The translations under genes were made by a program, and so were the position numbers. From contig NZ_JACGZW010000021.1 of the NCBI RefSeq assembly GCF_014145675.1, forward strand, positions 1 to 64,000: a stretch of 64,000 nucleotides of DNA, given 5' to 3'. Under the pieces are notes generated by a model. It searched no databases and had not been told where the DNA came from. It saw only the letters and a program-made list of their open reading frames with translations. The stretch is from Amycolatopsis dendrobii (GTDB lineage: Bacteria > Actinomycetota > Actinomycetes > Mycobacteriales > Pseudonocardiaceae). This document shows, in pieces, positions 32,508 to 41,108 of this stretch (within the stretch, counting starts at the first letter, position 1; every line of letters begins with the position of its first letter).

Positions 32508-32645
32508 ACTGCCAAGTTGGACAGAACGGCAGGCTGACGGTGGGCAGTGCAGAGGCCATTCTGAGGGCGACCAGTTCACAGCTCGTGCGTGCCTATCGCG
32601 GTTCTAACCGGGATCAGCACTCACGACCCGCGACGCAGGAGCGGC

Positions 32646-34001
32646 ATGACCACCAGCACCGCCGCCGAGCCGCAGGCTCCGGCACCCCGGCAGCGCAGGC
32701 TGCAGACCGAGATCCCCGGCCCCGTCTCCCGGGCGCTGCAAGAGCGCCGCGCGAACGCGGTCGCCGCCGGGGTCGCGTCCACGCTGCCCGCCTACATCAC
32801 CTCCGCCAGCGGCGGCCTGCTCACCGATGCCGACGGCAACGTGCTGATCGACTTCGGTTCCGGGATCGCGGTGACGAGCGTCGGGCACTCCGCGCCCGAG
32901 GTGGTCGACCGGGTACGCGAACAGGCATCGCTGTTCACCCACACCTGTTTCATGGTGACGCCGTACGAGGGTTACGTGGAGGTCTGCGAGGCGCTGGCCG
33001 AGCTGACGCCGGGCGACCACGCGAAGAAGTCGGTGCTGTTCAACTCCGGCGCGGAAGCGGTCGAGAACGCGGTGAAGATCGCCCGCACCGCCACCGGTCG
33101 CCAGGCCGTCGTGGTGTTCGACCACGCCTACCACGGCCGCACCAACCTGACCATGGGCATGACCGCGAAATCCGTGCCCTACAAGCACGGTTTCGGCCCG
33201 TTCGCGCCCGAGGTCTACCGCGTGCCGGGCTCGTACCCGTACCGCGACGGGCTGGCCGGCCCGGAGGCCGCGCGGCAGGCGATCGACCGGATCGAGAAGC
33301 AGATCGGCGGCGACCAGGTCGCGGCCGTCGTGCTCGAACCGATCCAGGGCGAGGGCGGGTTCATCGAGCCCGCACCCGGCTTCCTGCCCGCGATTTCCTC
33401 GTGGTGCCAGGCGAACGGCGTCGTGTTCGTCGCCGACGAGGTGCAGACCGGCTTCTGCCGCACCGGAAACTGGTTCGCCTCGGAGCACGAGGACGTCGTC
33501 CCCGACCTGGTGTGCACGGCCAAGGGCATCGCGGGCGGGCTGCCGCTCGCCGCGGTGACCGGGCGCGCGGAACTGCTCGACGCGGTCGGCCCGGGCGGGC
33601 TCGGCGGCACCTACGGCGGCAACCCGATCGCGTGCGCCGCGGCGCTGGGCGCGATCGAGACCATGCGCGAGGACGGCCTCACCGGTTCCGCGAAGCGCAT
33701 CGAGGAACTGGTGCTGCCGCGGCTTCGGGCGCTGGCCACGGAAACCGGCGTGATCGGCGATATCCGCGGACGCGGGGCGATGCTGGCGGCCGAATTCGTC
33801 AAGCCGGGCACGAACGAGCCGGACGCCGACCTCACCAAGCGCATCGCCGCCGCCTGCCACGCGCAGGGTGTCGTGGTGCTGACCTGCGGCACGTACGGCA
33901 ACGTCGTCCGCCTGCTTCCCCCGCTGTCCCTGTCCAACGAGTTGCTCGACGAAGGCCTCGCCGTTCTCGAGTACGCGATCGCCACGGAGGCCCGCAAGTG
34001 A
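32646..34001 (+). CDS. gabT: 4-aminobutyrate aminotransferase
   Basis: PLP-dependent transfer of the GABA amino group to 2-oxoglutarate, giving succinate semialdehyde. The 451-residue class III aminotransferase shows FNSGAEAVENAVKIAR (133-147), DHAYHGRTNLTM, EPIQGEGGFIEP, PLP-contacting Asp264 in VADEVQ and the Schiff-base Lys293 in TAKGIAGG. ATG 32646 has AGGAG 5 bases upstream. It ends in a 4-base GTGA overlap with the next dehydrogenase gene, so the two are translationally coupled. Divergent PucR regulator. Confidence 0.93.
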   Translation: MTTSTAAEPQAPAPRQRRLQTEIPGPVSRALQERRANAVAAGVASTLPAYITSASGGLLTDADGNVLIDFGSGIAVTSVGHSAPEVVDRVREQASLFTHTCFMVTPYEGYVEVCEALAELTPGDHAKKSVLFNSGAEAVENAVKIARTATGRQAVVVFDHAYHGRTNLTMGMTAKSVPYKHGFGPFAPEVYRVPGSYPYRDGLAGPEAARQAIDRIEKQIGGDQVAAVVLEPIQGEGGFIEPAPGFLPAISSWCQANGVVFVADEVQTGFCRTGNWFASEHEDVVPDLVCTAKGIAGGLPLAAVTGRAELLDAVGPGGLGGTYGGNPIACAAALGAIETMREDGLTGSAKRIEELVLPRLRALATETGVIGDIRGRGAMLAAEFVKPGTNEPDADLTKRIAAACHAQGVVVLTCGTYGNVVRLLPPLSLSNELLDEGLAVLEYAIATEARK

Positions 34002-35425
34002 CTTTCCCGTTCTGGGTGGCCGGAAAGCCGGTAACCAGCAGCGAAACGACCGTCGTCCGGCATTCGTTCGACGGTTCCGAAGCCGGTTCGCACTACGTGC
34101 CCGGACCGTCCGAAGTGGAGGCCGCGGTCCAGGCCGCAGCCGACGTCGCCGACGAGTTCGCGACGCTGCCCGCACACGTCCGCGCGGGCGCGCTCGACCA
34201 CATCTCGCGGCGGCTTTCCGAACGGACGGAGGAGATCGCGCAGCTGATCACCGCCGAATCGGGCAAGCCGCTGAAGTGGTCGCGCGGCGAGGTCGGCCGT
34301 GCGGTGTCGACGTTCCGCTGGGCGTCCGAGGAGGCTCGCCGGTTCTCCGGCGAACTGCAGCGCCTCGACACCGACCCGGGCGGCACCGGACGGCTCGCGC
34401 TCGTCCGGCGCGTGCCGCGCGGGCCGGTGCTGGGCATCACGCCGTTCAACTTCCCGTTGAACCTGGTGGCGCACAAGGTCGCCCCGGCCATCGCGGTCGG
34501 CGCGCCGATCGTGCTCAAGCCCGCCCCGGCGACGCCGCTGAGCGCGCTGCTGCTCGGCGAGATCCTCGCCGAGACCGATCTTCCGGCGGGCAGCTGGTCG
34601 ATCCTGCCGCTGGGCAACGAGGAAACCGCCGATCTGGTCAAGGACCCGCGGCTGCCGGTCGTGTCGTTCACCGGCTCGGTGCCGGTCGGCTGGGCGATCC
34701 GCGACACCGTGCCGCGCAAGCACGTCGCGCTGGAACTCGGCGGCAACGGTGCGGTGCTGGTCTGTCCGGATTGGACCGATCTGGACTTCGCCGCGCAGCG
34801 GATCGCGACGTTCGCCATGTACCAGGCCGGACAGTCGTGCATTTCGGTACAGCGCGTGTACGCGCACACCGACGTCTACGACGAGCTGCAGAAGAAGGTC
34901 CTCGAGCAGGTTGCCGCGCTGCGCACCGGAAACCCGCGCGAGGACGGCGTCGACGTGGGCCCGCTGGTCAACGAGGCGGCTGCTTCGCGGGTCGAAACCT
35001 GGGTCACCGACGCGGTTGTCGCCGGCGCCAAGCTGCTGGCCGGCGGCGGCCGTTCGGGTGCGACGGTGGAGCCGACCGTGCTCTCCGAGGTTCCCGAGGA
35101 CGTTTCAGTGATGGCGGACGAGGTGTTCGGCCCGGTGGTTTCGCTGGTCCGGGTGTCCTCTGTGGACGACGGCGTGGAGCGGATCAACGCGTCCCGCTTC
35201 GGTTTGCAGACCGGCGTGTTCACCCGCGACCTGCCGACCGCGTTCGACGTGTCGGCACGCCTCAAGGTCGGCGGTGTGCTGGTCGGCGACGTGCCGAGCT
35301 TCCGCGCCGACCAGATGCCCTACGGCGGCGTGAAGGACTCCGGCGTCGGACGGGAAGGCCCGGCCGCGGCGATGGCCGACTTCACCGAAGAGCGCGTCAC
35401 TGTCCTTACTGGATTGACTCTCTGA
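33998..35425 (+). CDS. Aldehyde dehydrogenase, probable succinate-semialdehyde dehydrogenase
   Basis: A 475-residue NAD(P)-dependent aldehyde dehydrogenase with ITPFNFPLNLVAHK (147-160), KPAPATP, Glu246 in LELGGN and catalytic Cys281 in AGQSCIS. Its detailed sequence is closer to the lactaldehyde/phosphonoacetaldehyde-type branch than to classical GabD, but its overlap with gabT (GTG 33998 within the TGA) makes succinate semialdehyde the most likely substrate; I infer this from context. Its last 20 bases overlap the 3' end of the convergent metal-receptor gene. Confidence 0.88.
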   Translation: MTFPFWVAGKPVTSSETTVVRHSFDGSEAGSHYVPGPSEVEAAVQAAADVADEFATLPAHVRAGALDHISRRLSERTEEIAQLITAESGKPLKWSRGEVGRAVSTFRWASEEARRFSGELQRLDTDPGGTGRLALVRRVPRGPVLGITPFNFPLNLVAHKVAPAIAVGAPIVLKPAPATPLSALLLGEILAETDLPAGSWSILPLGNEETADLVKDPRLPVVSFTGSVPVGWAIRDTVPRKHVALELGGNGAVLVCPDWTDLDFAAQRIATFAMYQAGQSCISVQRVYAHTDVYDELQKKVLEQVAALRTGNPREDGVDVGPLVNEAAASRVETWVTDAVVAGAKLLAGGGRSGATVEPTVLSEVPEDVSVMADEVFGPVVSLVRVSSVDDGVERINASRFGLQTGVFTRDLPTAFDVSARLKVGGVLVGDVPSFRADQMPYGGVKDSGVGREGPAAAMADFTEERVTVLTGLTL

Positions 35426-36170
35426 GCGCCGCGTAGGCGTCCACGAGAGACGGTCCGTACCACGTGAGGTAGCGCCCGGAGATCAGCACCGGGCGCATCT
35501 CCGGGAAGAAGCCGGGGCCGTCGTCCTGGGTGAATTCGTACGGCTCGTCGGGCAGTACGACCAGGTCGGCCCCGGTCTTCTGGAGTTCTTCCAGCGAGGG
35601 CCGGGGATAACGCTCGGAGTGTCCTGAGTAGACGTTATCGATCCCGACCCGGCGCAGCACGTCACCAGCGAAGGTGTCGCGCCCCAACACGATCCACGGC
35701 TTGCGCCACACCGGAATCACCGCGCGATACCGCACCGGCGCTACTTCGCGCCACAGCTCGTCCGCGGTGTCGAGCCATTCCGGTTCGTCAATTCCGTACA
35801 CCTGGGCGAAAATCCGCCGTAACGATCCCAGCGCGGCAGGCACCGACTCCGCAGCGGCCATGACGAACACCGGGATCCCGTTGGCACGAAGGGTTTCCAC
35901 GTCCTCCGGCCGGTTCTCCTCGGAGTTCGCCAGCACGAGATCCGGTTCGAGCGCCAGCACCCGGTCGAGTTTCGGATACTTCGACCCGCCGACCCGTGCC
36001 ACGTCCAGACCCGCCGGATGCGTGCAATAGTCCGTCGCCCCGACCAGCCGCCCCGGCGCGCTCGCCTCGACCGCCTCGGTCAGCGACGGCACCAGCGACA
36101 CCACGCGCCGCGGCGGGCCCTCGATCGGCACCGGCTCGCCGAGATCATCGACCAGTTCCGCGTTCCTCAT
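35406..36170 (-). CDS. Helical-backbone metal receptor / cobalamin-binding-like protein (TroA superfamily)
   Basis: A 254-residue protein with the BtuF/FecB-like fold: VVSLVPSLTEAVEASAP, VGATDYCTHPAG, VGGSKYPKLDRVLALEPDLVLANSEENRPEDVETL and GRDTFAGDVLRRVGIDNVYS are typical of periplasmic vitamin B12 or siderophore receptors. No signal peptide or lipobox precedes it, and no permease or ATPase is next to it, so this version is probably cytoplasmic. ATG 36170 overlaps the RNB gene stop (ATGA). Its 3' end overlaps the convergent dehydrogenase by 20 bases. The ligand is unknown. Confidence 0.78.
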   Translation of the reverse strand: MRNAELVDDLGEPVPIEGPPRRVVSLVPSLTEAVEASAPGRLVGATDYCTHPAGLDVARVGGSKYPKLDRVLALEPDLVLANSEENRPEDVETLRANGIPVFVMAAAESVPAALGSLRRIFAQVYGIDEPEWLDTADELWREVAPVRYRAVIPVWRKPWIVLGRDTFAGDVLRRVGIDNVYSGHSERYPRPSLEELQKTGADLVVLPDEPYEFTQDDGPGFFPEMRPVLISGRYLTWYGPSLVDAYAALRESIQ

Positions 36171-37585
36171 ACCCGTTCGAACGACACCTTCCGCTGCTCG
36201 ACGTCCACTTCGGTCAGCCGCACCGCGATCCGCTCGCCCTCCGGGAACTTCTCGCCGGAGCACTTCGCCATCACCGGCGGGTTCTCGACCAGGATCTCCG
36301 CCCGCGTCTCGTCCGCGCGCAGCACCACCGCGGTGAACTCATGACCGACATGCTCTGCGAGTACCCACGCTTCGACCTGATCTATGCACGCACGCTCGAC
36401 CCGCGCGGCCAGACTGTCCGAAGCGGACATATGCGCCGGCACCTCGGACAACGCCTCGCGCACCCACTCCGGCACCTCGCGGCCTGCCGTCACCGCCAAG
36501 CACACCTCGGTGCCGAACCGGTCGACCAGCCGCCGAATCGGCGCCGTGACGTGCGCGTACGCCCCGCCGATCCCGGCGTGCGTAGTGACCGCGGGCAATT
36601 CCCCGGCGAAGGCCGTGTAACCCGCGCCCCGCAACAACCGCGTGGTGTCCGCGTACAACGCCATCGACGCGGGCTGTCCCGGGTCCAAAGTAGACAGGAA
36701 CTCGGACACCGTCAGCTCGACCGGCCAAGCCAGCCCGACCGCCGTCGCCGAGCGGCGCAGCCATTCCACCGCGTCCGGCTCCGGGGACGGGAGTGTCCGC
36801 AGCACCCCGATCCCGGCGTCGATCATGATCCGCGCGGCCGCCATCCCGGTGAGCAAAGAGATTTCGGCGTTCCACGCGTCGACGACCGTCCGCGGGCGGC
36901 GCGCGAGAATCCAGCCGCCGTCGATGTCGCCGCTGATTTCCTGCTCCGGCAGCTGCAATTCGACCGCGCCGCGCCGCACCGCGAGACTCCGCCGCAACCG
37001 GCCGAGCTCCGGCAACGCCGCCACCGAGGGATGCGGCCGTCCCGCGTCGAGCGACGACTGGACGCCTTCGTAGTCGAACTGCTCGGTCGAGCGCACCAGC
37101 GCCCGCCGAACCCGGGTGGCGGCGATTTCCCCGGCCTCGTCGACGTCGATCGTCCACAGCACCGCCGGCCGGATCTCGCCCGGCAGCAGACTGGCCGCGC
37201 CCTCGGACAGCACCGGCGGATGCAGCGGGACGTTGCCGTCCGGGAGATACAGCGTCTGCCCGCGCCGCCGCGCCTCGTGGTCGAGCGCCCCGCCCGGCGG
37301 GACGAACGCCGCCAGGTCCGCGATCGCGTACTGCACCCGGAACCCGCTGCCGTTGCGCTCGATCACCATCGCCTGGTCGAGGTCCTTGGACCCGGGCGGA
37401 TCGATCGTGACGAACGGCAGGTCGGTGGCGTCTTCACGGCCGCCCGCCGACGCGAGCGGATCGAGCACCGCCGTTTCGGCCTCCGCGAGTACCGCGGGCC
37501 CGAACGACTCCGGCAGCGCGAACTCCGCCCGGAGACGACCGAAGTCCCCTCCCGACGCTGGTGTCCTCAGCACGAGTGGCGGCAC
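36167..37585 (-). CDS. RNB-domain exoribonuclease (RNase II/R family)
   Basis: A 472-residue 3'-5' exoribonuclease catalytic subunit. The RNB core is clear: DPPGSKDLDQAM near 62-73 with the metal-binding aspartates, QYAIADLAAFVPPGGALDHEARRRGQTLYLPDGNVPLHP, and YAHVTAPIRRLVDRF near 370. It lacks the cold-shock and most S1 domains of full-length RNase R, with only a short C-terminal barrel-like end (EGERIAVRLTEVDVEQRKVSF), so it is a trimmed actinobacterial form. The start is GTG 37585 without a strong ribosome binding site. It is coupled by ATGA overlap to the metal-receptor gene. Confidence 0.88.
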   Translation of the reverse strand: MPPLVLRTPASGGDFGRLRAEFALPESFGPAVLAEAETAVLDPLASAGGREDATDLPFVTIDPPGSKDLDQAMVIERNGSGFRVQYAIADLAAFVPPGGALDHEARRRGQTLYLPDGNVPLHPPVLSEGAASLLPGEIRPAVLWTIDVDEAGEIAATRVRRALVRSTEQFDYEGVQSSLDAGRPHPSVAALPELGRLRRSLAVRRGAVELQLPEQEISGDIDGGWILARRPRTVVDAWNAEISLLTGMAAARIMIDAGIGVLRTLPSPEPDAVEWLRRSATAVGLAWPVELTVSEFLSTLDPGQPASMALYADTTRLLRGAGYTAFAGELPAVTTHAGIGGAYAHVTAPIRRLVDRFGTEVCLAVTAGREVPEWVREALSEVPAHMSASDSLAARVERACIDQVEAWVLAEHVGHEFTAVVLRADETRAEILVENPPVMAKCSGEKFPEGERIAVRLTEVDVEQRKVSFERV

Positions 37586-37662
37586 GGTCCAACACTATCC
37601 CGCCGAACCGCCGGTGATCGCCCGTTCGGGCGCGGGCCGGTCGGGTGTAGCCTGCCTGGCAT

Positions 37663-37683
37663 TGATAATCGTCTTCATTTTCA
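37663..37683. promoter_or_regulatory. Zur/Fur-like palindrome before the CooC-like ATPase gene
   Basis: TGATAAT-N7-ATTTTCA (37663-37683) is an AT-rich dyad in a GC-rich region. It resembles the boxes bound by Zur-type repressors, whose sites centre on TGAAAAT/ATTTTCA-like arms. It lies 15 bases upstream of the start codon and covers the likely promoter, so metal-dependent repression is plausible. Confidence 0.45.
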
Positions 37684-37698
37684 GAAGGGGCCGGATCG

Positions 37699-38658
37699 GT
37701 GAAGATCGCGTTCGTCGGCAAGGGCGGCAGCGGGAAAACCACGCTCTCGTCGCTGTTCGTCTCTTATGTGGCCGCTGCGGGCAAACCGGTGCTGGCGATC
37801 GACGCCGACATCAACCAGCATCTGGCGGTGGCCCTCGGCGCGACCGAGGAACAGGCGCTGGCGTGGCCGACCCTCGGCGACAACATGCCGCTGATCAAGG
37901 AGTACCTGCGCGGGGACAACCCGCGGATCCCCTCGGCCGACGCGATGATCAAAACGACCCCGCCCGGCCGCGGCTCCCGGCTCGTGCGGCCGTTCGAGGA
38001 CAACCCGATCTTCGACGCCTGCTTCCGCCCGCTCGGCGCCGTCCGGCTGGGCGTCACCGGCCAGTTCGACGAGGACGACCTCGGCGTGGCCTGCTACCAC
38101 TCGAAGGTCGGCGCGGCCGAACTGCTGCTGAACCACCTGGTGGACGGCACGGACGAGTACGTCGTGATGGACATGACCGCCGGAGCCGACGCGTTCGCCT
38201 CGGGCCTGTTCACCCGCTTCGACGTGACGTTCCTGGTGTGCGAACCGACCCTGCGCAGCGTCGGTGTTTACCGTCAGTACGCGGATCACGCCCGGGACTT
38301 CGGGGTGCACCTGGTAGCGGTCGGCAACAAGGTCACCGACGGCGACGACGTCGACTTCCTGACCGAGCAACTGGGTTCGGCTCTGCTGGGCTGGATGACG
38401 ACGTCGAGCCACGTCCGAGCCGCCGAACGCGGAACGACCCGGCCGATCGGCGAACTGGAACCGCGCAACCTGGCGACGCTGGCCGCGATGCAGGACCTGG
38501 TGGACACCACGCCGCGCGACTGGAACCGGTACCAGCGGCAGGGCGTGGAATTCCACCTGCGGAACGCGCGGGCCTGGGGCAACGGGCGCGCGGGGACGGA
38601 TCTGGCGGAGCAGGTGGACCCGGACTTCGTACTGGACCCGGCGCTGGTAGCCGGATAA
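37699..38658 (+). CDS. CooC-like MinD/ParA-family ATP-binding protein
   Basis: A 319-residue P-loop ATPase of the SIMIBI/CooC group. The deviant Walker A is GKGGSGKTTL at the N-terminus (Gly7 onward), switch I DADINQHLAVAL near 43-54, and a Walker B region EYVVMDMTAGADAF. CooC proteins help insert nickel into metalloenzymes, and relatives act in other metal or redox maturation. No carbon-monoxide dehydrogenase or hydrogenase is nearby, so the client is unknown. GTG 37699 follows AGAAGGGG. The Zur-like box just upstream hints at zinc or another metal. Divergent from the RNB gene; it ends at a strong terminator. Confidence 0.8.
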   Translation: MKIAFVGKGGSGKTTLSSLFVSYVAAAGKPVLAIDADINQHLAVALGATEEQALAWPTLGDNMPLIKEYLRGDNPRIPSADAMIKTTPPGRGSRLVRPFEDNPIFDACFRPLGAVRLGVTGQFDEDDLGVACYHSKVGAAELLLNHLVDGTDEYVVMDMTAGADAFASGLFTRFDVTFLVCEPTLRSVGVYRQYADHARDFGVHLVAVGNKVTDGDDVDFLTEQLGSALLGWMTTSSHVRAAERGTTRPIGELEPRNLATLAAMQDLVDTTPRDWNRYQRQGVEFHLRNARAWGNGRAGTDLAEQVDPDFVLDPALVAG

Positions 38659-38672
38659 CCGAAGGGTTCTCG

Positions 38673-38703
38673 CCGCCGACCGGACGCCCAGTCCGGTCGG
38701 CGG
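38673..38703. terminator. Bidirectional terminator, 13-base perfect stem
   Basis: CCGCCGACCGGAC (38673-38685) pairs exactly with 38691-38703, and TTTCCTG follows on the plus strand. It separates the CooC-like gene from the convergent small ORF and proline-rich gene. Confidence 0.8.
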
Positions 38704-38753
38704 TTTCCTGCTGCCCGGCTTCCCAGCCTCGCCAGAACTGGTTTTCCCGCTAG

Positions 38754-38951
38754 TCAGTCGCCGTCCCAGGAGCGGTCGGCGGCGTCGGCTTGCCGGGTGC
38801 GTTCGCGGGCGATGTCGAGCGCCCGGCGGGCCGTGGCCTCGTCCGGGTAAGGGCCGAGGAGGTCGACTCCGCGGCTGCGCTCCAGGTGCTCGACTTCGTG
38901 GGTGCGGGTGTTGTAGTACCAGCCCTGGTCCGGGTTCGGGTCGTCAGACAT
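38754..38951 (-). CDS. Small 65-residue protein, SPOR-like
   Basis: A 65-residue acidic protein with WYYNTRTHEVEHLERSRG and a following helical DEATARRALDIARERTRQ. Small actinobacterial proteins with this pattern are often annotated as SPOR-domain proteins; I recognise the pattern but not a function. ATG 38951 has AGG 8 bases upstream. It lies 24 bases after the proline-rich gene in the same direction and may be the last gene of that unit. Confidence 0.65.
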   Translation of the reverse strand: MSDDPNPDQGWYYNTRTHEVEHLERSRGVDLLGPYPDEATARRALDIARERTRQADAADRSWDGD

Positions 38952-38975
38952 GGGTTCAGCCTGACACCTGCCCGC

Positions 38976-41108
38976 TCACTTGCGCCAGCGGAACGGAACC
39001 TCCGTGGGCTGCCCGGTGGGCCCGAAGTCGGCCGGGCCGTCGTCCCTGTGGTCGGGGTGCTCGTCGAACCAGTCGCGGGCGTCCCCGACCGGAATGCCGC
39101 GCGGCGGGGTCGCCGCGTCATCCGCCGGGGAGGAAGCGCCGTAATCCGGCACCGGCGGCACCGCTGATTCCTTGCCCGGGAAGACCGGCAGCTCCTCCCG
39201 ATACGTCCGCGACGGCGGCGGCCCGGCCGGACCAGTCTCCTGCCCCGGGAAGACTGGCAACGGCCGCCCGTCCGGCCCAGTCTCAGCCGACCGGCGGCGG
39301 CCGCTGGGCTGCGGCAACTGGAACGGTGCGCCCGCCGCGGGAGGTGGCTGCGCTGGAGGATTCGCGGAGGATTGCGGTACGGCGGGGGCGGGCGGGGTCG
39401 CCGACTCCGCACTGGGCGCGGGAGGTGCCGTCGGCTGCACCGGAGGATTCGGAGGCGGGGGCTGCTGCGAAACAGCAGGGCCAGGCGGGTTCACCGACTC
39501 CGCGCCGGGCGCGGGAGGTGCCGTCGGCTGCTGCGCCGGAGCGGGCGGGGGCGGCTGCGGCGCGGCAGGAGGGGGCGGATTTGCCGACTCCACGTTAGGA
39601 GCGGCAGGAGCCGTCTGCTGCACCGGAGGACTCGCGGCCGGGGTCACCGACTCCGCGTCAGGACCGGCTGGCGGTGACTGGTGCTGCGCAGGAGGGAGCG
39701 GTTGTGATGCGGCAGGCGCAGGCGGATTCGCCGACTCCACGTTGAGTGCGGCGGGAGCCGTCGGCTGCACCGGACGATTCGTGGGCGGAACCGGTTGCGG
39801 CACACCAGGTGCAGGCGGGTTCATCGGCTCCGCGCCAGTCGCCGACGGAACCTGCGGTACCGGAGGTGCGGGCGGAACCGGTTGCGCCGCACCGGACGCG
39901 GGCGGAGGTGCGGGTTCCGCGGTGGGCACCGGCGGAGTGACCGGTTGTTGCACGGGCGGGGTTTGAGCCGCAGGCGCCGGCGGTGTCGCCGGTGCGGGCT
40001 GAGCAGGGGGCGAACCCGCGCCGTACTGCTGCGCCCCGGGCTGCGGAGCCTGACTCTGCTGGACCGCCGGGTTCTGCCCATGCCAACCGGACGGCGGGGC
40101 CGCCTCATGCCGACCGTGCGGCGGAACAGCCGGATTCCCCTGCTGCGGCAACGGTTCCGCCGGACGTGCGGGCTGACGCGGCTCATGCACGTACGGCTTC
40201 GGCTGCCATGCCTGCCTCGCCTGCAACTGCGGATCGACCGGCGTTGGGGCAGCAGGGGGCATCGAGGGCTGCGCGGCGGAGTCGGCCGGTATTGCCGCAG
40301 GCGGAGCGGCAGTTTCGGCCGGAGCTTCGACAACCGGACTGGGCTGAGGTGTCTCCTCGGCAGGAACCGAGGCTGTCTCCGGACCAGCGGCTTCCGAGGC
40401 CTGCTCAGCTGGCGAAACCGGCGCTTCCGGCGGCGAAGGAGCCTGGGCCGGGCCATTGACTTCCGAAGTACCCGGAGCCGCCGCGGCCTGGACAGGCTTC
40501 GGCTGCTTCCCCACCGCCCCCTCAGGAGCCGAAGACCGCCAAACCGGCGCGGGCCCGATATTCATCGGCACCGCCGCGGCCAGCGGCCCCACCGGCGGCG
40601 CCTCCCCCGAAGGCACCGGACCAGCCGCAGCCGGACGCGGGATCGGGTCGAGGCAGGACACCAGCACAGTCGTCCGGTCCGGGTCCTGGACCTTCCGGCC
40701 GCTCCGTTCCCGGTAGACCATCTCCCCTTCGGCGTCCATCTCCACCAGGTAGCCCGCCTCGGCCAACTGCTCCTCGTCCAGATCCACCAGGCGCTCGTAG
40801 CGGGACGGGACCACCCGGTACACCGGCCACGACAACCGGGCGTGCTCGGCATGGAACTGGGCCAGCAAAGCCGCCATCTGCTGTTGCCATGGAAGCGACA
40901 TGCCCTCGGCCAGGGAACGCGGCAGGACGACGTACCCGCCGTCGACGCCGGGCATTCCCTGGTTCAGCAGGTCCGCCAACGGGGTGCTGGACGCGGGGTG
41001 CGCGGACTGGCGCGGCGGCTGCGGTGCGCCGAACAGCGCCGCCGGGTCCTGGGGCTCGCTCTGGCCGGTCTTGCCTCGCTTGCCGAATTTCCGTGCCACG
41101 TGTGCCAT
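38976..41108 (-). CDS. Large proline-rich repetitive protein of the T4SS-like operon
   Basis: About 710 residues. The first 170 form a globular, mostly soluble domain (VVLPRSLAEGMSLPWQQQMAALL, WPVYRVVPSRYERLVDLDEEQLAEAGY). From there to about residue 640 the chain is Pro/Ala/Gln-rich with a recurring PTAPPAPxAESxNPPxP unit, and a short conserved end with two copies of LPVFPG and a WFDEHPDHRDDG box. No signal peptide. It could span the cell wall or act as an adaptor in the type IV-like complex; I do not recognise it further. ATG 41108 has AGAGG directly before it; GTG 41129 is the alternative. Last of the operon, 90 bases after the NlpC/P60 gene. Confidence 0.7.
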   Translation of the reverse strand: MAHVARKFGKRGKTGQSEPQDPAALFGAPQPPRQSAHPASSTPLADLLNQGMPGVDGGYVVLPRSLAEGMSLPWQQQMAALLAQFHAEHARLSWPVYRVVPSRYERLVDLDEEQLAEAGYLVEMDAEGEMVYRERSGRKVQDPDRTTVLVSCLDPIPRPAAAGPVPSGEAPPVGPLAAAVPMNIGPAPVWRSSAPEGAVGKQPKPVQAAAAPGTSEVNGPAQAPSPPEAPVSPAEQASEAAGPETASVPAEETPQPSPVVEAPAETAAPPAAIPADSAAQPSMPPAAPTPVDPQLQARQAWQPKPYVHEPRQPARPAEPLPQQGNPAVPPHGRHEAAPPSGWHGQNPAVQQSQAPQPGAQQYGAGSPPAQPAPATPPAPAAQTPPVQQPVTPPVPTAEPAPPPASGAAQPVPPAPPVPQVPSATGAEPMNPPAPGVPQPVPPTNRPVQPTAPAALNVESANPPAPAASQPLPPAQHQSPPAGPDAESVTPAASPPVQQTAPAAPNVESANPPPPAAPQPPPPAPAQQPTAPPAPGAESVNPPGPAVSQQPPPPNPPVQPTAPPAPSAESATPPAPAVPQSSANPPAQPPPAAGAPFQLPQPSGRRRSAETGPDGRPLPVFPGQETGPAGPPPSRTYREELPVFPGKESAVPPVPDYGASSPADDAATPPRGIPVGDARDWFDEHPDHRDDGPADFGPTGQPTEVPFRWRK
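39400..39850. repeat. Coding direct repeats in the proline-rich protein
   Basis: A GC-rich unit containing a CCGACTCC box and, in most copies, GGTGCCGTCGGCTGC-like text recurs at about 39400, 39493, 39582, 39645, 39729 and 39822. Spacing varies from about 63 to 93 bases, always a multiple that keeps the frame within limits. It encodes the AES/VES-NPP-PA peptide unit. Confidence 0.6.

Noticed and set aside
37699..38658. ParA-type partition gene of a plasmid or integrative element
   Set aside because: The ATPase resembles CooC/MinD, no parB or centromere-like repeats follow, and it has its own terminator before the T4SS-like operon.
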